Positions 16,301-24,529 of a DNA stretch of 64,000 bases are shown in pieces (position 1 is the first letter of the stretch; the number at the start of each line of letters is the position of its first letter). The DNA lies in the NCBI RefSeq assembly GCF_030406605.1, contig NZ_CP129104.1:248001-312000 (forward strand). Reading direction: 5' to 3'. Under the pieces are notes generated by a model. That model made no database searches. It was given only the letters and a program-made list of their open reading frames with translations, and was not told the origin of the DNA. Source of the DNA: Curtobacterium sp. 458 (GTDB lineage Bacteria; Actinomycetota; Actinomycetes; Actinomycetales; Microbacteriaceae). The position numbers were made by a program, and so were the translations under genes.

Positions 16301-17494
16301 TCACCCCTGGGCGGTCGTCCGCAGCGGCGGCAACGGCTGCTCGGTCTCGGCGACCCGCGTCAGCCGTGCCGTGATCGGTGCGAACACCGGAAGGGTGATC
16401 GCGCGGTCCACCACGTGCCGGAGCGCCAGCCCGAGGCGCGTCTGCGGGTAGGCGAACCGTACGATGCCCTTCGGGATGTCCTGCACGTCGGACACGAGCG
16501 GACGCATCCACTCGTCGAACGCCGTGGCGGCCGCGGCGCTGTCGTCGTGCGTGCTGAGCGACGCGGCGAGGACGTACCCGGAGGTCAGTGCGAGGGAGGC
16601 TCCCCCGCCGCCCATCGGCGTCACGCACCACGCGGCGTCCCCGACGAGCCACACCCTGCCGCGGGCCCAGCGCGGCATCCGGATCTGCGTGAGCTGGTCG
16701 ACGTACACGTCGTCGGAGGCGTCGAACCCGTCGAGCACGCGCTCGGTCTGCCACCCCGCACCTCGGTACCGCTCGCGCATCCGGGCCAGGGCCCCGTCGC
16801 GCGGGAGCGCAGCGAGGTCGTCGTCGTTCGTGCAGGCCAGGATCGCTCGGGTCGTGCCGTGGGGATCGGGTCGGAGGTGGACCTGCCGTCCCTCGACGGC
16901 GTTGTACCAGCGCCAGCGGTCGTCGTCCGACGGCTCCCGCGGGATCGTCCCGAAGACCATCGCGACGCCGAGGTCCCGCGCCTCGACCTCGTCTTCCGCG
17001 AACACGAGCGACCGGGTGCTCGACCGGACGCCCTCGGCCACGACGAGCAGGTCGGCCACGAGCGCCGTCCCGGCGTCGGTGCGCACGGTGACCGACGCGC
17101 CGTCGTCCGTGACCTCGGCGATCGTCTCGCCGTACCGGATCGTGACGTCGGACGGCAGCGCGTCGAGGAGCACGTGCGCGAGGTCCCCACGGAGCACCTC
17201 GAGCTCCGCGGTCGCGCCGTCCCCGCCGCCGTCGGGGAGCTCCGCCCGGACGGAGCCGTCGGCGTCCACGAGGACCGTGCCGGTCTCGGTGGTGTTGCGG
17301 GCGCGGACCGCCTCGACCAGGCCCATCCGGTCGAGGACCTCCTTCGCGACACCGCGGACGTCGACGTTCTGCCCGCCGTCGCGGAACGCGGGCGCTCGCT
17401 CGACGACGGTCACCCGCCACCCCGCGTGGGTGAGCCACCAGGCGGCGGAGAGGCCTGCGATGCTGGCCCCGGAGACGAGTGCGTGCTGCTGCAT
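16301..17494 (-). CDS. FAD-dependent monooxygenase, TetX-like
   Basis: Class A flavoprotein hydroxylase of 397 residues that would use NAD(P)H and oxygen to modify an aromatic or polyketide-like compound. Visible features are the dinucleotide-binding GASIAGLSAA at residues 8-17, the RxxL region GDLAHVLLDAL, and the second FAD motif WLVGDAAWCVTPMGGGGASL. It is divergent from a MarR regulator with a 29-bp perfect inverted repeat between them, so it is probably induced by a compound that releases MarR. It may be a detoxification or antibiotic-inactivating enzyme; the substrate is not known. Confidence 0.9.
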   Translation of the reverse strand: MQQHALVSGASIAGLSAAWWLTHAGWRVTVVERAPAFRDGGQNVDVRGVAKEVLDRMGLVEAVRARNTTETGTVLVDADGSVRAELPDGGGDGATAELEVLRGDLAHVLLDALPSDVTIRYGETIAEVTDDGASVTVRTDAGTALVADLLVVAEGVRSSTRSLVFAEDEVEARDLGVAMVFGTIPREPSDDDRWRWYNAVEGRQVHLRPDPHGTTRAILACTNDDDLAALPRDGALARMRERYRGAGWQTERVLDGFDASDDVYVDQLTQIRMPRWARGRVWLVGDAAWCVTPMGGGGASLALTSGYVLAASLSTHDDSAAAATAFDEWMRPLVSDVQDIPKGIVRFAYPQTRLGLALRHVVDRAITLPVFAPITARLTRVAETEQPLPPLRTTAQG

Positions 17495-17555
17495 GTGCTT
17501 CCCTGTTCGTCGGAGCGCGGATCGTCTGCGCTGATCGTCTGCGCTGATCGTCTAC

Positions 17556-17584
17556 GGTGATCGCTTTACAGTAAAGCGATCACC
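17556..17584. promoter_or_regulatory. 29-bp perfect inverted repeat, MarR operator
   Basis: Arms GGTGATCGCTTTAC (17556-17569) and GTAAAGCGATCACC (17571-17584) pair perfectly around one base. The site ends 15 bp before the MarR start and lies between the divergent monooxygenase and MarR genes. Immediately upstream, the sequence GATCGTCTGCGCT occurs in near-identical consecutive copies (about 17518-17553), which may add weaker binding sites. Confidence 0.88.
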
Positions 17585-17598
17585 GCCTGGAGGTGCCT

Positions 17599-18090
17599 GT
17601 GTCCCCGCTCGACCCGCTGTCCGTCGACTGGTCCGACGACGAGGTCGGCGCCATGCACGCGCTCCGCGACTGGGCCGTCGCGTTCGAGGAACTGAACCGG
17701 CACCTCGCGACGTGGACGGGGCTGCCGGGATCGGACGCGAACGCCCTCGGGCAGGTGGTCTGGGCCGAGCAGGGCGGACACCCGCTCTCCCCCGCCGAAC
17801 TCGCCCGCCGGATCGGCATGACGACCGGGGCGACGTCGATCCTCGTCGACCGGCTCGTCGCCGCCGGGCACGTCGGTCGTCACCGCGAGGGGTCGGACCG
17901 TCGCCGGGTGACCCTCCGCCCGACCGAGCACGCCCGCGAGGAGACCCGGCGGTTCCTGGCCGCGGCGGGCGCGGAGTTCGCCGCGACCGTCCGCGACACC
18001 GACGCCGCCGAGCTCCGCACCGTCCGTGCGTTCCTCGTCCGGATGACTGCCGCGGCGAGCGCGGCGAACCAGCGGCTCGCCGGTCGCTGA
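17599..18090 (+). CDS. MarR family regulator
   Basis: Winged-helix repressor of 163 residues. The DNA-binding part lies at about residues 60-105: LSPAELARRIGMTTGATSIL, then DRLVAAGHVGRH and the wing SDRRRVTLRPTEH. GTG codons occur at 17593 and 17599; GGAGG at 17589-17593 is correctly spaced only for 17599, which decides the start. It should bind the long inverted repeat just upstream and control itself and the divergent FAD monooxygenase. Confidence 0.9.
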   Translation: MSPLDPLSVDWSDDEVGAMHALRDWAVAFEELNRHLATWTGLPGSDANALGQVVWAEQGGHPLSPAELARRIGMTTGATSILVDRLVAAGHVGRHREGSDRRRVTLRPTEHAREETRRFLAAAGAEFAATVRDTDAAELRTVRAFLVRMTAAASAANQRLAGR

Positions 18091-18101
18091 CCGACCCGGC
18101 G

Positions 18102-18995
18102 TCAGACCCCGAGGTGCTCCGCGAGGACGTCCTCGACGCTCGTCCAGCGCTCCGGCCGGTACCGCTCGCCGCCGAGGTTGCGGAGCTCGCCCTCGCCGCT
18201 GAACATCGTGACGAAGTACTGCATGCCCTGCCACGCGGGGAACGGCTCGTCGTCGTCACGGGACAGCCGCCGCCCGACCCTCGCCATCGCGGACAGCGAC
18301 CCCGTCGTCCCCGCCCAGAGCACGCGGTGGCGGAGCCCGGTGAGCCGGGACATGGTGTCCGCGAGGCTCCGCGACGTCACCCGGTCCCCCGCGACCTCGA
18401 CGAACCGCGGCGCATCGGGGTCGAGGGCGACCCGGGCGACCACGTGCGCGACGTCGTCCTTCGTGGTGAAGTCCAGCGGCTGGTCGGCGCTCGACCACGC
18501 CAGCACCCGCCGTCGATCGAACAGGACCAGCGGCGCCTGCCCGGTGAGCATGTCCGCGAACGCCCCGTTCAGCACCGAGGTCGCCCGGATCGGCGCGGCG
18601 TCGAGGACCGCGGCGAACTCGCGTCGGAGCTCGAAGTTCCGGTTCGTGCCCGGCGTGACGCTCCGGTAGTCGGCGGAGTAGTCCGACGGCACGAACCGCG
18701 GCACACCGGCCTCGACCGCGGCGTCGAGCAGGGCGCGCTGCGCGTCCACGACGACCTTCCGGGTGCCGCTCAGCACGGACACGACGACGTCGACGCCGCG
18801 CAGGACCTCGACGAGCGCGGCGTGGTCGGCGTAGTCGGCGGTGACGACCTCGACGCGCTCGTCGGCGGGCACGCGGTCGGCGGCCGCCCCGCCGCGGGTG
18901 AGGGCGCGGACGCGGACGTCGAGGCCCATGAGCTCGCGGACGATGCGACGGCCGAGGTCGCCCGTGGCGCCGGCGACGAGCACGGTGGTGGTCAT
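18102..18995 (-). CDS. NmrA-like NAD(P)-binding oxidoreductase/sensor
   Basis: Atypical short-chain dehydrogenase-like protein of 297 residues from the NmrA/isoflavone-reductase group. The Rossmann motif GATGDLGRR is at residues 9-17, and a conserved PSDYSADY region follows near 130. Members reduce small aromatic compounds or sense the NADP redox state; the role here is undefined. It converges with the MarR gene (11-bp gap) and is followed on the same strand, upstream, by an AraC regulator ending 27 bp before its ATG. The two could be co-transcribed, with the AraC gene first. Confidence 0.85.
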   Translation of the reverse strand: MTTTVLVAGATGDLGRRIVRELMGLDVRVRALTRGGAAADRVPADERVEVVTADYADHAALVEVLRGVDVVVSVLSGTRKVVVDAQRALLDAAVEAGVPRFVPSDYSADYRSVTPGTNRNFELRREFAAVLDAAPIRATSVLNGAFADMLTGQAPLVLFDRRRVLAWSSADQPLDFTTKDDVAHVVARVALDPDAPRFVEVAGDRVTSRSLADTMSRLTGLRHRVLWAGTTGSLSAMARVGRRLSRDDDEPFPAWQGMQYFVTMFSGEGELRNLGGERYRPERWTSVEDVLAEHLGV

Positions 18996-19022
18996 GCAGC
19001 GAACGCTACGGGACGCCTCCGA

Positions 19023-19994
19023 TCAGCGCCGCAGCGTCTGCTTCGGGTACTCGCCGAACCGCTCCGCGTACGACGCCGAGAACCGACCGAGGTGCGCGAA
19101 CCCCCACCGCCGGGCGACGTCGCCGACCGCTCCGACCTGCGGATCGAGCGCGAGGAGTTCCTCGTGCACGCGGTCGAGCCGGACCTGGCGGAGGTACGTC
19201 AGCGGGGAGACGTCGAACACCCGACGGAAGGACTCCTGCACCGACCGCACGCTGAGTCCGGCGACCGCCGACAGCTCGGCCACGGTGACGTCCTCGGCGG
19301 CGTGCGCGTGGATGTGCTCGACCGCGGCACGGAGCCGGGCGTTCTTCGGCAGCCCGAGGACGGCGGGCAGCCGGTCGAGGTGCGGCGGGAACATCTCGAG
19401 GAAGACCCGGGCAGCGGACTCCTTCGCGGTGCGCCAGGCGTCACTGTCGGGTCCGGCGGCCCGCAACGCCCGGGTGAGCCCGGTGATCGCGACACGCCAG
19501 GACCGCACGGCCTCGGGCACCGGCTCGGCGAGGTGGTCGAACCGCAGTGGCCGGTCGCCCAGGTCGAGGTGTTGGGCCGCCACCCGCTCGACGAAGGCCC
19601 GGTCGAAGTGCACCAGACGCTGGTCGTAGTCGGACGCGGCGAACGTGTAGGTCTTGTCGGTCGGGTACAGCACCGGCACGTCCGGACGCATCTCGACGGC
19701 GTCGCCGGCCAGGTCGAGCTCGGTGTGGCCCTCCGTGAGCCACCCCACGACGTACTCGTCCGACGGCGCCATCGGCCCGCGGATCGCGCCGGTCAGCTGC
19801 GAGCGCCGGACGGACACCTCGGAGTCGCCGACGACGGTGTACCGGTACGAGAACCCGCGGTCACCACCACGGGCGACCCAGGCGTCACCGCCGTAGACGC
19901 CACCGAGATCGCGGACGGCCGCGGCCGGCTCGTCGCCGGCGAGTTCGAACCGTACGGCCTCGACGGGCTGGTCCTCGAGGAACGCCTCGCTCAC
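19023..19994 (-). CDS. AraC family regulator (AraC-binding-like N-terminus)
   Basis: Third member of this AraC type in the window, 323 residues from the GTG at 19994. An alternative GTG at 20048 would add 18 residues, but 19994 matches the paralogues better and has GGTGA close upstream. The N-terminal domain includes GFSYRYTVVGDSEVSV. The C-terminal double helix-turn-helix includes TVAELSAVAGLSVRSVQESF and WGFAHLGRFSASYAERFGEY. It precedes the NmrA-like gene on the same strand, which is its most likely target. It is divergent from a MarR gene. Confidence 0.86.
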   Translation of the reverse strand: MSEAFLEDQPVEAVRFELAGDEPAAAVRDLGGVYGGDAWVARGGDRGFSYRYTVVGDSEVSVRRSQLTGAIRGPMAPSDEYVVGWLTEGHTELDLAGDAVEMRPDVPVLYPTDKTYTFAASDYDQRLVHFDRAFVERVAAQHLDLGDRPLRFDHLAEPVPEAVRSWRVAITGLTRALRAAGPDSDAWRTAKESAARVFLEMFPPHLDRLPAVLGLPKNARLRAAVEHIHAHAAEDVTVAELSAVAGLSVRSVQESFRRVFDVSPLTYLRQVRLDRVHEELLALDPQVGAVGDVARRWGFAHLGRFSASYAERFGEYPKQTLRR

Positions 19995-20058
19995 CGGGTC
20001 ACCGCCGAGCGCCGCCCTGTTCCGGAAGCCCCTGTCCCGGATGCGCACTCGATCGCGC

Positions 20059-20068
20059 TATCCGGATA
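20059..20068. promoter_or_regulatory. Short palindrome TATCCGGATA
   Basis: A perfect 10-bp palindrome with a further TCCGG half-site at 20075-20079. It lies between the divergent AraC (start 19994) and MarR (start 20132) genes. It is a possible MarR operator controlling both; no experimental analogue is claimed. Confidence 0.45.
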
Positions 20069-20131
20069 CGGTTGTCCGGTGACCGCAGCGTACAGTTGCG
20101 CGGAGTCGATCCGCAGTGAGGGGGTCTCCGC

Positions 20132-20578
20132 ATGAGCGACCTCGACCTGCTGGGCGCGCTCACCCGCCTCGAGGGTGCGGTGGCTGCGCTCCGCGCACGA
20201 CTGCGCGAGCGACTCGAGGTCTCGCAGGGCGACCTCACGGTGATCCAGTTCGTGGCCCGCGCCGAGACCGCGGAGCGGACGGTCCGGGTCAAGGACCTCG
20301 CGACGCACCTCGGCCTGACAGGACCGGCGGTCACGGGACTCGTCGATCGCCTGGAGCGCTCCGGTCACCTGTGCCGGGTCCCCAACCCGGACGACGGACG
20401 CAGTCGCCGCATCGAACTGACCGAGGCCACACGCGGGGCGTACGCCGCTGCGATGGACGGCACGAACCAGCACCTGCACGACCTCATGGCCTCCTTCTCG
20501 GAACGGGAGCGCGCCAGGTTCGTGCGGATCGTCGACCGCGTCGTCGCGGCGATCGACCTCGGATCCCCGGGCGCCTGA
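20132..20578 (+). CDS. MarR family regulator
   Basis: Winged-helix regulator of 148 residues. The recognition region is VKDLATHLGLTGPAVTGLVD, followed by RLERSGHLCRVPNPDDGRSR with the DGRS wing typical of MarR. A dimerising helix ends the protein. The ATG at 20132 has GAGGGGG about 12 nt upstream. It stands divergent from an AraC gene and upstream of a 51-residue hypothetical gene. Which of them it controls is open. Confidence 0.87.
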   Translation: MSDLDLLGALTRLEGAVAALRARLRERLEVSQGDLTVIQFVARAETAERTVRVKDLATHLGLTGPAVTGLVDRLERSGHLCRVPNPDDGRSRRIELTEATRGAYAAAMDGTNQHLHDLMASFSERERARFVRIVDRVVAAIDLGSPGA

Positions 20579-20630
20579 CGGCAGAGTACGGGCGTCTGCA
20601 GACACTCCCAGACCGTTTGTCCAGCATACG

Positions 20631-20657
20631 CAACAAGGTAACTTTGCTACCTAGTTG
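20631..20657. promoter_or_regulatory. Inverted repeat before small gene
   Basis: CAACAAGGTA (20631-20640) and TACCTAGTTG (20648-20657) match at 9 of 10 positions across 7 nt. A possible promoter overlaps it: TTGTCC at 20617-20622 and TAACTT at 20639-20644, 16 bp apart. It lies 85 bp before the 51-residue gene and is AT-richer than its surroundings. Confidence 0.5.
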
Positions 20658-20741
20658 ACCGGTCGGCCACCGTCACGGGCACGTACCGTCGGCACGGTCG
20701 GGGCGACCGCCTCGGCACCGCCGACGATCGAGGAGCTCCCC

Positions 20742-20897
20742 ATGGGCGCGTACGAGACCGAGCCCGGCATCGAACCGGTGCGCATCGAGACGATCCGCGG
20801 CATGCGTCGTCGCTGGAAGCACGGCGAACTCCGCGAGGCGCCGTCGACCCCGGACGACTTCTTCCGCGACACGGCGCGCGACGCGCGTCGCCGCTGA
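20742..20897 (+). CDS. Hypothetical 51-residue protein
   Basis: Short charged protein (MGAYETEPGIEPVRIE ... RDTARDARRR) with acidic N-terminal and basic C-terminal halves; no domain recognised. The ATG at 20742 is preceded by GAGGAG at suitable spacing, and a possible operator and promoter lie upstream, so expression is likely. It ends 6 bp before a large multi-stem repeat. Confidence 0.6.
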   Translation: MGAYETEPGIEPVRIETIRGMRRRWKHGELREAPSTPDDFFRDTARDARRR

Positions 20898-20903
20898 TCA
20901 GCG

Positions 20904-21026
20904 GCACCACCTGACGGACGGGAGGCCCGGGTCGGATCCGACCTCCTCCCTCGCAGGCTCGGTCGGCGCGCCCCGCGCAACGCTTCGCGTCGCCGCCGAG
21001 CGGGGCGCGCTCCCGTCCGTCAGGTG
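20904..21026. repeat. Long-form dispersed multi-stem element
   Basis: Outer arms 20904-20922 and 21008-21026 are perfect 19-bp complements beginning ACCACCTGACGG. Inside are a 14-bp palindrome GGTCGGATCCGACC (20928-20941) and a stem pairing GCGCGCCCCGC (20964-20974) with GCGGGGCGCGC (20998-21008). Bases 20943-21008 are identical, apart from one base, to 24444-24509. It sits between two convergent genes. Confidence 0.85.
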
Positions 21027-21040
21027 GTAACCCCGCGACC

Positions 21041-21889
21041 TCAGCCCTTCACCGCGCCGGAGGTGAGGCCCGAGACGATCGAACGACGGAACACCAGGAC
21101 GAGGATGACGATCGGCACGGTGGCCGCGACGCTCGCCGCGAAGATCTGCGCGAACGGCACGGTGAACTGCGTGCCGAACAGCGCGATCCCGACCGGGATG
21201 GTCCGGAACGAGTTCTCGCTGTTGAACGTCAGCGCCATGAGGAACTCGCTCCACGACGCCGTGAAGGTGAACACCCCGACCGTGAAGAGGCCCGGCTTCG
21301 CCATCGGCAGGATCACGCTGAGCACGGTGCGCCAGGCGCCGGCCCCGTCGATCTCGGAGGCCTCCTCGATCGTGGAGGGGATGCCCTGCAGGTAGTTCCG
21401 CATGATCCAGATGGCGAACGGCAGGTTGAACGCGACGTACGGGACGATGAGCCCCGGGTACGAGTTGAGCAGGCCGAGGTTCCGCTCGAGCAGGTACAGC
21501 GGCGTGAGGACCGCGATCGCCGGGAACACCGACAGCATGAGCAGCGACGTCATGATCGCGGTGCGGCCCTTGATCCACCGCCCGGCGAGCGCGTAGCCGG
21601 CGAGGAACGACAGCGCCAGCACGATCACGGTCGTCGACACCGACACGATGACGCTGTTCACCATGTACTGCCCGAGGGCGTTGTCGCGGAACGCCACCAC
21701 GAAGTTGTCGAACGTGATCGACTGCGGGAACGCGGTCGGCGGGTTCCGGGAGATCTCCGACGCGGGCTTGAGCGCCGTCGTGACGAGCCAGTACAGCGGC
21801 AGCGCGGTGAGCACCGCGATGACGACACCGCTGACGTTGACGGTGTTGACCCACTTGCGCCAGCCCTTGCGGACACGTGTGCGGGGCAT
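21041..21889 (-). CDS. Carbohydrate ABC importer permease, MalG type
   Basis: CUT1 permease of 282 residues with six helices. The EAA loop reads TIEEASEIDGAGAWRTVLSV, and the tail ends SGLTSGAVKG. It is the last gene of a second SBP-permease-permease operon. Its ATG overlaps the preceding stop by one base (TGATG). No ATPase or hydrolase gene is attached, so the substrate is not predictable beyond a sugar or sugar derivative. Confidence 0.93.
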   Translation of the reverse strand: MPRTRVRKGWRKWVNTVNVSGVVIAVLTALPLYWLVTTALKPASEISRNPPTAFPQSITFDNFVVAFRDNALGQYMVNSVIVSVSTTVIVLALSFLAGYALAGRWIKGRTAIMTSLLMLSVFPAIAVLTPLYLLERNLGLLNSYPGLIVPYVAFNLPFAIWIMRNYLQGIPSTIEEASEIDGAGAWRTVLSVILPMAKPGLFTVGVFTFTASWSEFLMALTFNSENSFRTIPVGIALFGTQFTVPFAQIFAASVAATVPIVILVLVFRRSIVSGLTSGAVKG

Positions 21890-22884
21890 CAGTCCCCTCC
21901 CTTCGCCTGGTTCCGGAAGGCCCGGAGGAACAGCAGACAGCCCGCCGCGACGATGACCGCCGTGCTCGTGGCGATCGCGGCGCCGGGGCCGATGTTGATG
22001 TCCTGGAAGAGCACCTTGTAGCCCATGATCGCGAGGGACTGCGTGGCGGTGCCCGGTCCGCCGTTCGTCAGCACGAACGGCAGGTCGAAGACGCCGAACG
22101 CCTGCAGGATGCGGAAGAGGACGGCGATCGTCAGCGTCGGGGTGAGCTGCGGGAGCACCACGCGCCAGAACGTCTGCCACGTGTTCGCGCCGTCGAGCTC
22201 GGCGGCCTCGTAGTGGTCCTCCGAGATCTGCACGAGGCCCGCGAGCAGGATGATCGCCACGAACGGTGTCGTCTTCCAGATGTCCGCGACCATGAGGCCC
22301 GTGATCGCGGGGACCGGTTCGCCGAGGATCACCGGGGCGTCCCCGAACAGCCCGAAGAACCACGTCGCGACGCCGTACGTGGAGTCGTAGACGTACTTCC
22401 AGAGCTGCGCGTTCACGATCGTGACGAGCGACCACGGGATCAGCATGAGCGCGAGCATCCAGCCGCGGGTCGCCCCGAGCCGTTCGAGCACGAGGGCCAC
22501 GAGCATGCCGAGGACGAGCTCCACGAAGACCGTCACGACCGTGTAGAGCACCGTGAACCCGAGCGCCCGGTACCAGTCGGCGCTCTGGAGCAGGGCCGCG
22601 TAGTTGCCGAGCCCGAAGGACTGGATCGAGAAGCCCTCGTAGCCGACCTCGACGTCCGCGAAGCTCAGGACGATCGAGTACACCACCGGGAAGATCGTGA
22701 CCGCGGCGACGACCAGGAGCGCGGGGGCCGCGAAGCCCCACGCGCCCCGCGCGCGCACACGCTCCATGCGCGACCGCGCGCTCGTCGGGCGGTACCCGTC
22801 ACGGCGACCCGTGCCTCCAGGCCGGAGCGCCGGACCGCCGGCCGGTCCGCGGGAACCGCCCCGCGTCGCGGTGCCGGCGCTCAC
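21889..22884 (-). CDS. Carbohydrate ABC importer permease, MalF type
   Basis: CUT1 permease of 331 residues. A Gly/Arg-rich cytoplasmic leader of about 45 residues precedes six helices, and the EAA loop reads DHYEAAELDGANTWQTFWRV. The GTG at 22884 overlaps the SBP stop as GTGA. It should pair with the MalG-type subunit just downstream. Confidence 0.93.
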   Translation of the reverse strand: MSAGTATRGGSRGPAGGPALRPGGTGRRDGYRPTSARSRMERVRARGAWGFAAPALLVVAAVTIFPVVYSIVLSFADVEVGYEGFSIQSFGLGNYAALLQSADWYRALGFTVLYTVVTVFVELVLGMLVALVLERLGATRGWMLALMLIPWSLVTIVNAQLWKYVYDSTYGVATWFFGLFGDAPVILGEPVPAITGLMVADIWKTTPFVAIILLAGLVQISEDHYEAAELDGANTWQTFWRVVLPQLTPTLTIAVLFRILQAFGVFDLPFVLTNGGPGTATQSLAIMGYKVLFQDINIGPGAAIATSTAVIVAAGCLLFLRAFRNQAKGGD

Positions 22885-24200
22885 AGCGCCTCACCGGCCA
22901 GGGCGAGCGAGATGGCCGAGGCCATCGAGCGCGTGCCGCCGTCGACGGACGCCTGGCCGCCGAGGATGCTGTTGCCGTTCTGGTAGACGCCCTGCGAGAC
23001 CTTCGGGTAGTACGCCGTCGAGGTCGGGCGGGGCACCAGCGTGATGCCCGCGGCGGTGTCGTAGGTCGGACGGTTCTGCCGCTTCGCGTCCTGGCTCGTG
23101 AGCGACGCCGACCGGGCGGGGAGCACGCCGCCCTCACGGGTGAGGAACTGCTGCGCGGTCTCGCTCGACATCCACTTCGCGAACGTCAGCGCCGCGGCGG
23201 GCTGCTGCGTGTGCGGGTTGATGTAGTTCCCCCACCCGCCGATCGTCGAGTGGTGCTCGTCCTGTCCGTCGAACGTCGGGCGTGCGGCGAGCCCGACCTT
23301 GCCCGCCACGGCGGAGTCCGGGCCGTTCGCGATGCCCCACGCGTACGACCAGTTGCGGAGGAACGCCGCGCGGCCACCCGAGAAGGCGTCGTTCGTGTCC
23401 TGCTCCTGGTACGTCAGGGTCGCCCGGGGGCTGGCGCCGTCGGTGATGAGCGAACGCATGAACTCGAACGCGCGCTTCGTCTCCGAGCTGGTCGTCTCCG
23501 GCTTCGTCAGGTCGTCGTTCAGCAACGAGCCGCCGGCGTCCGCGACGAACTCGGTGACGTTGCACGTGAGGCCCTCGTAGACGTCACCCTGGAAGGCGAA
23601 CCCGTAGCTGACGTCGCCCGTGTCGACGAGCTTCGCTGCGGTCTCGCGGACTTCCTCCCACGAGCGCGGGACCTGGAAGCCGTGCTTGTCGAGGAGGTCC
23701 TTGCGGTACAGGAAGAACGACTCGTCGATGTAGAGCGGGAACATGTAGTACGTGCCGTCGACGCTCGCCGCGGCACGCAGGCCCTCGGGGAACTGGTCGA
23801 AGAAGTCCTCTCCGACGAGCCGGTTCACCGGGGTCGCGAGCTTGTTCTTCGAGAACTGCCCGGGCCACGCGACGTCCCCGAGGTACACGTCCGGCGTCGG
23901 GCTGCCCGCAGCGATCTGGGTCGTGAGGCTCGTCCGGTTCGTGTCGGTGTCGCTCGGCGCGCTGACGATGCGGACCCGGATGTTCGGGTGCTCCTTCTGG
24001 AACTCCGCGATGAGGCGTCGCCGGAGGTCCCCGCCGTCCTTCGAGGCCACCTGCCCGGCCCACCAGCTGATCGTGACGTCACCCTCGGGCGGGTCGGTGG
24101 GCCAGTCCTCGACGGTGGTCCGCTCGGGTCGGCTGGAGCACCCGGCGAGGAGCAGCACCCCCGCTCCCCCGAGCAGGAACAGTCTGCGGTCGATCGCCAT
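22881..24200 (-). CDS. Sugar-binding lipoprotein of second ABC importer
   Basis: Family 1 solute-binding lipoprotein of 439 residues. The short signal peptide MAIDRRLFLLGGAGVLLLAG ends at lipobox Cys21. The mature protein begins with a VTISWWAGQ strand and includes TPDVYLGDVAWPGQF and the FLRNWSYAW ligand-site region. GAGGAGG precedes the ATG at 24200. It heads the operon with two permeases. Its upstream region carries three GTCGCTTTC-type motifs and a long-form repeat. The ligand is unknown; the DVYLGDVAWPGQF region resembles trehalose/maltose-type binders, but this is weak. Confidence 0.91.
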   Translation of the reverse strand: MAIDRRLFLLGGAGVLLLAGCSSRPERTTVEDWPTDPPEGDVTISWWAGQVASKDGGDLRRRLIAEFQKEHPNIRVRIVSAPSDTDTNRTSLTTQIAAGSPTPDVYLGDVAWPGQFSKNKLATPVNRLVGEDFFDQFPEGLRAAASVDGTYYMFPLYIDESFFLYRKDLLDKHGFQVPRSWEEVRETAAKLVDTGDVSYGFAFQGDVYEGLTCNVTEFVADAGGSLLNDDLTKPETTSSETKRAFEFMRSLITDGASPRATLTYQEQDTNDAFSGGRAAFLRNWSYAWGIANGPDSAVAGKVGLAARPTFDGQDEHHSTIGGWGNYINPHTQQPAAALTFAKWMSSETAQQFLTREGGVLPARSASLTSQDAKRQNRPTYDTAAGITLVPRPTSTAYYPKVSQGVYQNGNSILGGQASVDGGTRSMASAISLALAGEAL

Positions 24201-24307
24201 CGCGTCCTCCTCGACGGGTGGTGGTGCTCGTGGTGCTGCCGGACCTGTGCATCCACTCAACCAACGGTCGCTGGGAGCGCGCGCAGCGCGCCGGGAAGCG
24301 GCACGTT

Positions 24308-24400
24308 GTCGCTTTCCCGAGAGCGGCACCAGGAGCGGTCGTGAAAGCGACAGATGCCCCCTGCAGCGCGGCGGGAAGATGTCGCTTTCGCGAAGGCGAC
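24308..24400. promoter_or_regulatory. Repeated GTCGCTTTC motifs upstream of SBP gene
   Basis: GTCGCTTTC at 24308-24316, its complement GAAAGCGAC at 24343-24351, and GTCGCTTTCGCGAAGGCGAC at 24381-24400, a near-palindrome. They lie 108-200 bp before the SBP start. The AAAGCG core also occurs in the operators at 25629-25653, so the LacI protein encoded at 24530-25546 may bind here too. Confidence 0.5.
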
Positions 24401-24412
24401 GCGCCGAGCAGC

Positions 24413-24509
24413 GGACGGGAGGCACGATGCGGGCCCGACCCGACCTCCCTCGCAGGCTCGGTCGGCGCGCCCCGCGCAACGCTTCGCGTCGCCGCTGAGC
24501 GGGGCGCGC
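24413..24509. repeat. Long-form dispersed multi-stem element, second copy
   Basis: Begins GGACGGGAGGCACG, like the short hairpin family, continues with a GCGGGCCCG hairpin, then shares 65 of 66 bases with 20943-21008. The inner stem GCGCGCCCCGC/GCGGGGCGCGC (24465-24475, 24499-24509) is intact; the 19-bp outer arms are not. It lies 3' of the LacI gene and upstream of the SBP operon. Confidence 0.8.
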
Positions 24510-24529
24510 CAGGCCGGCGGGTGGGCGCG

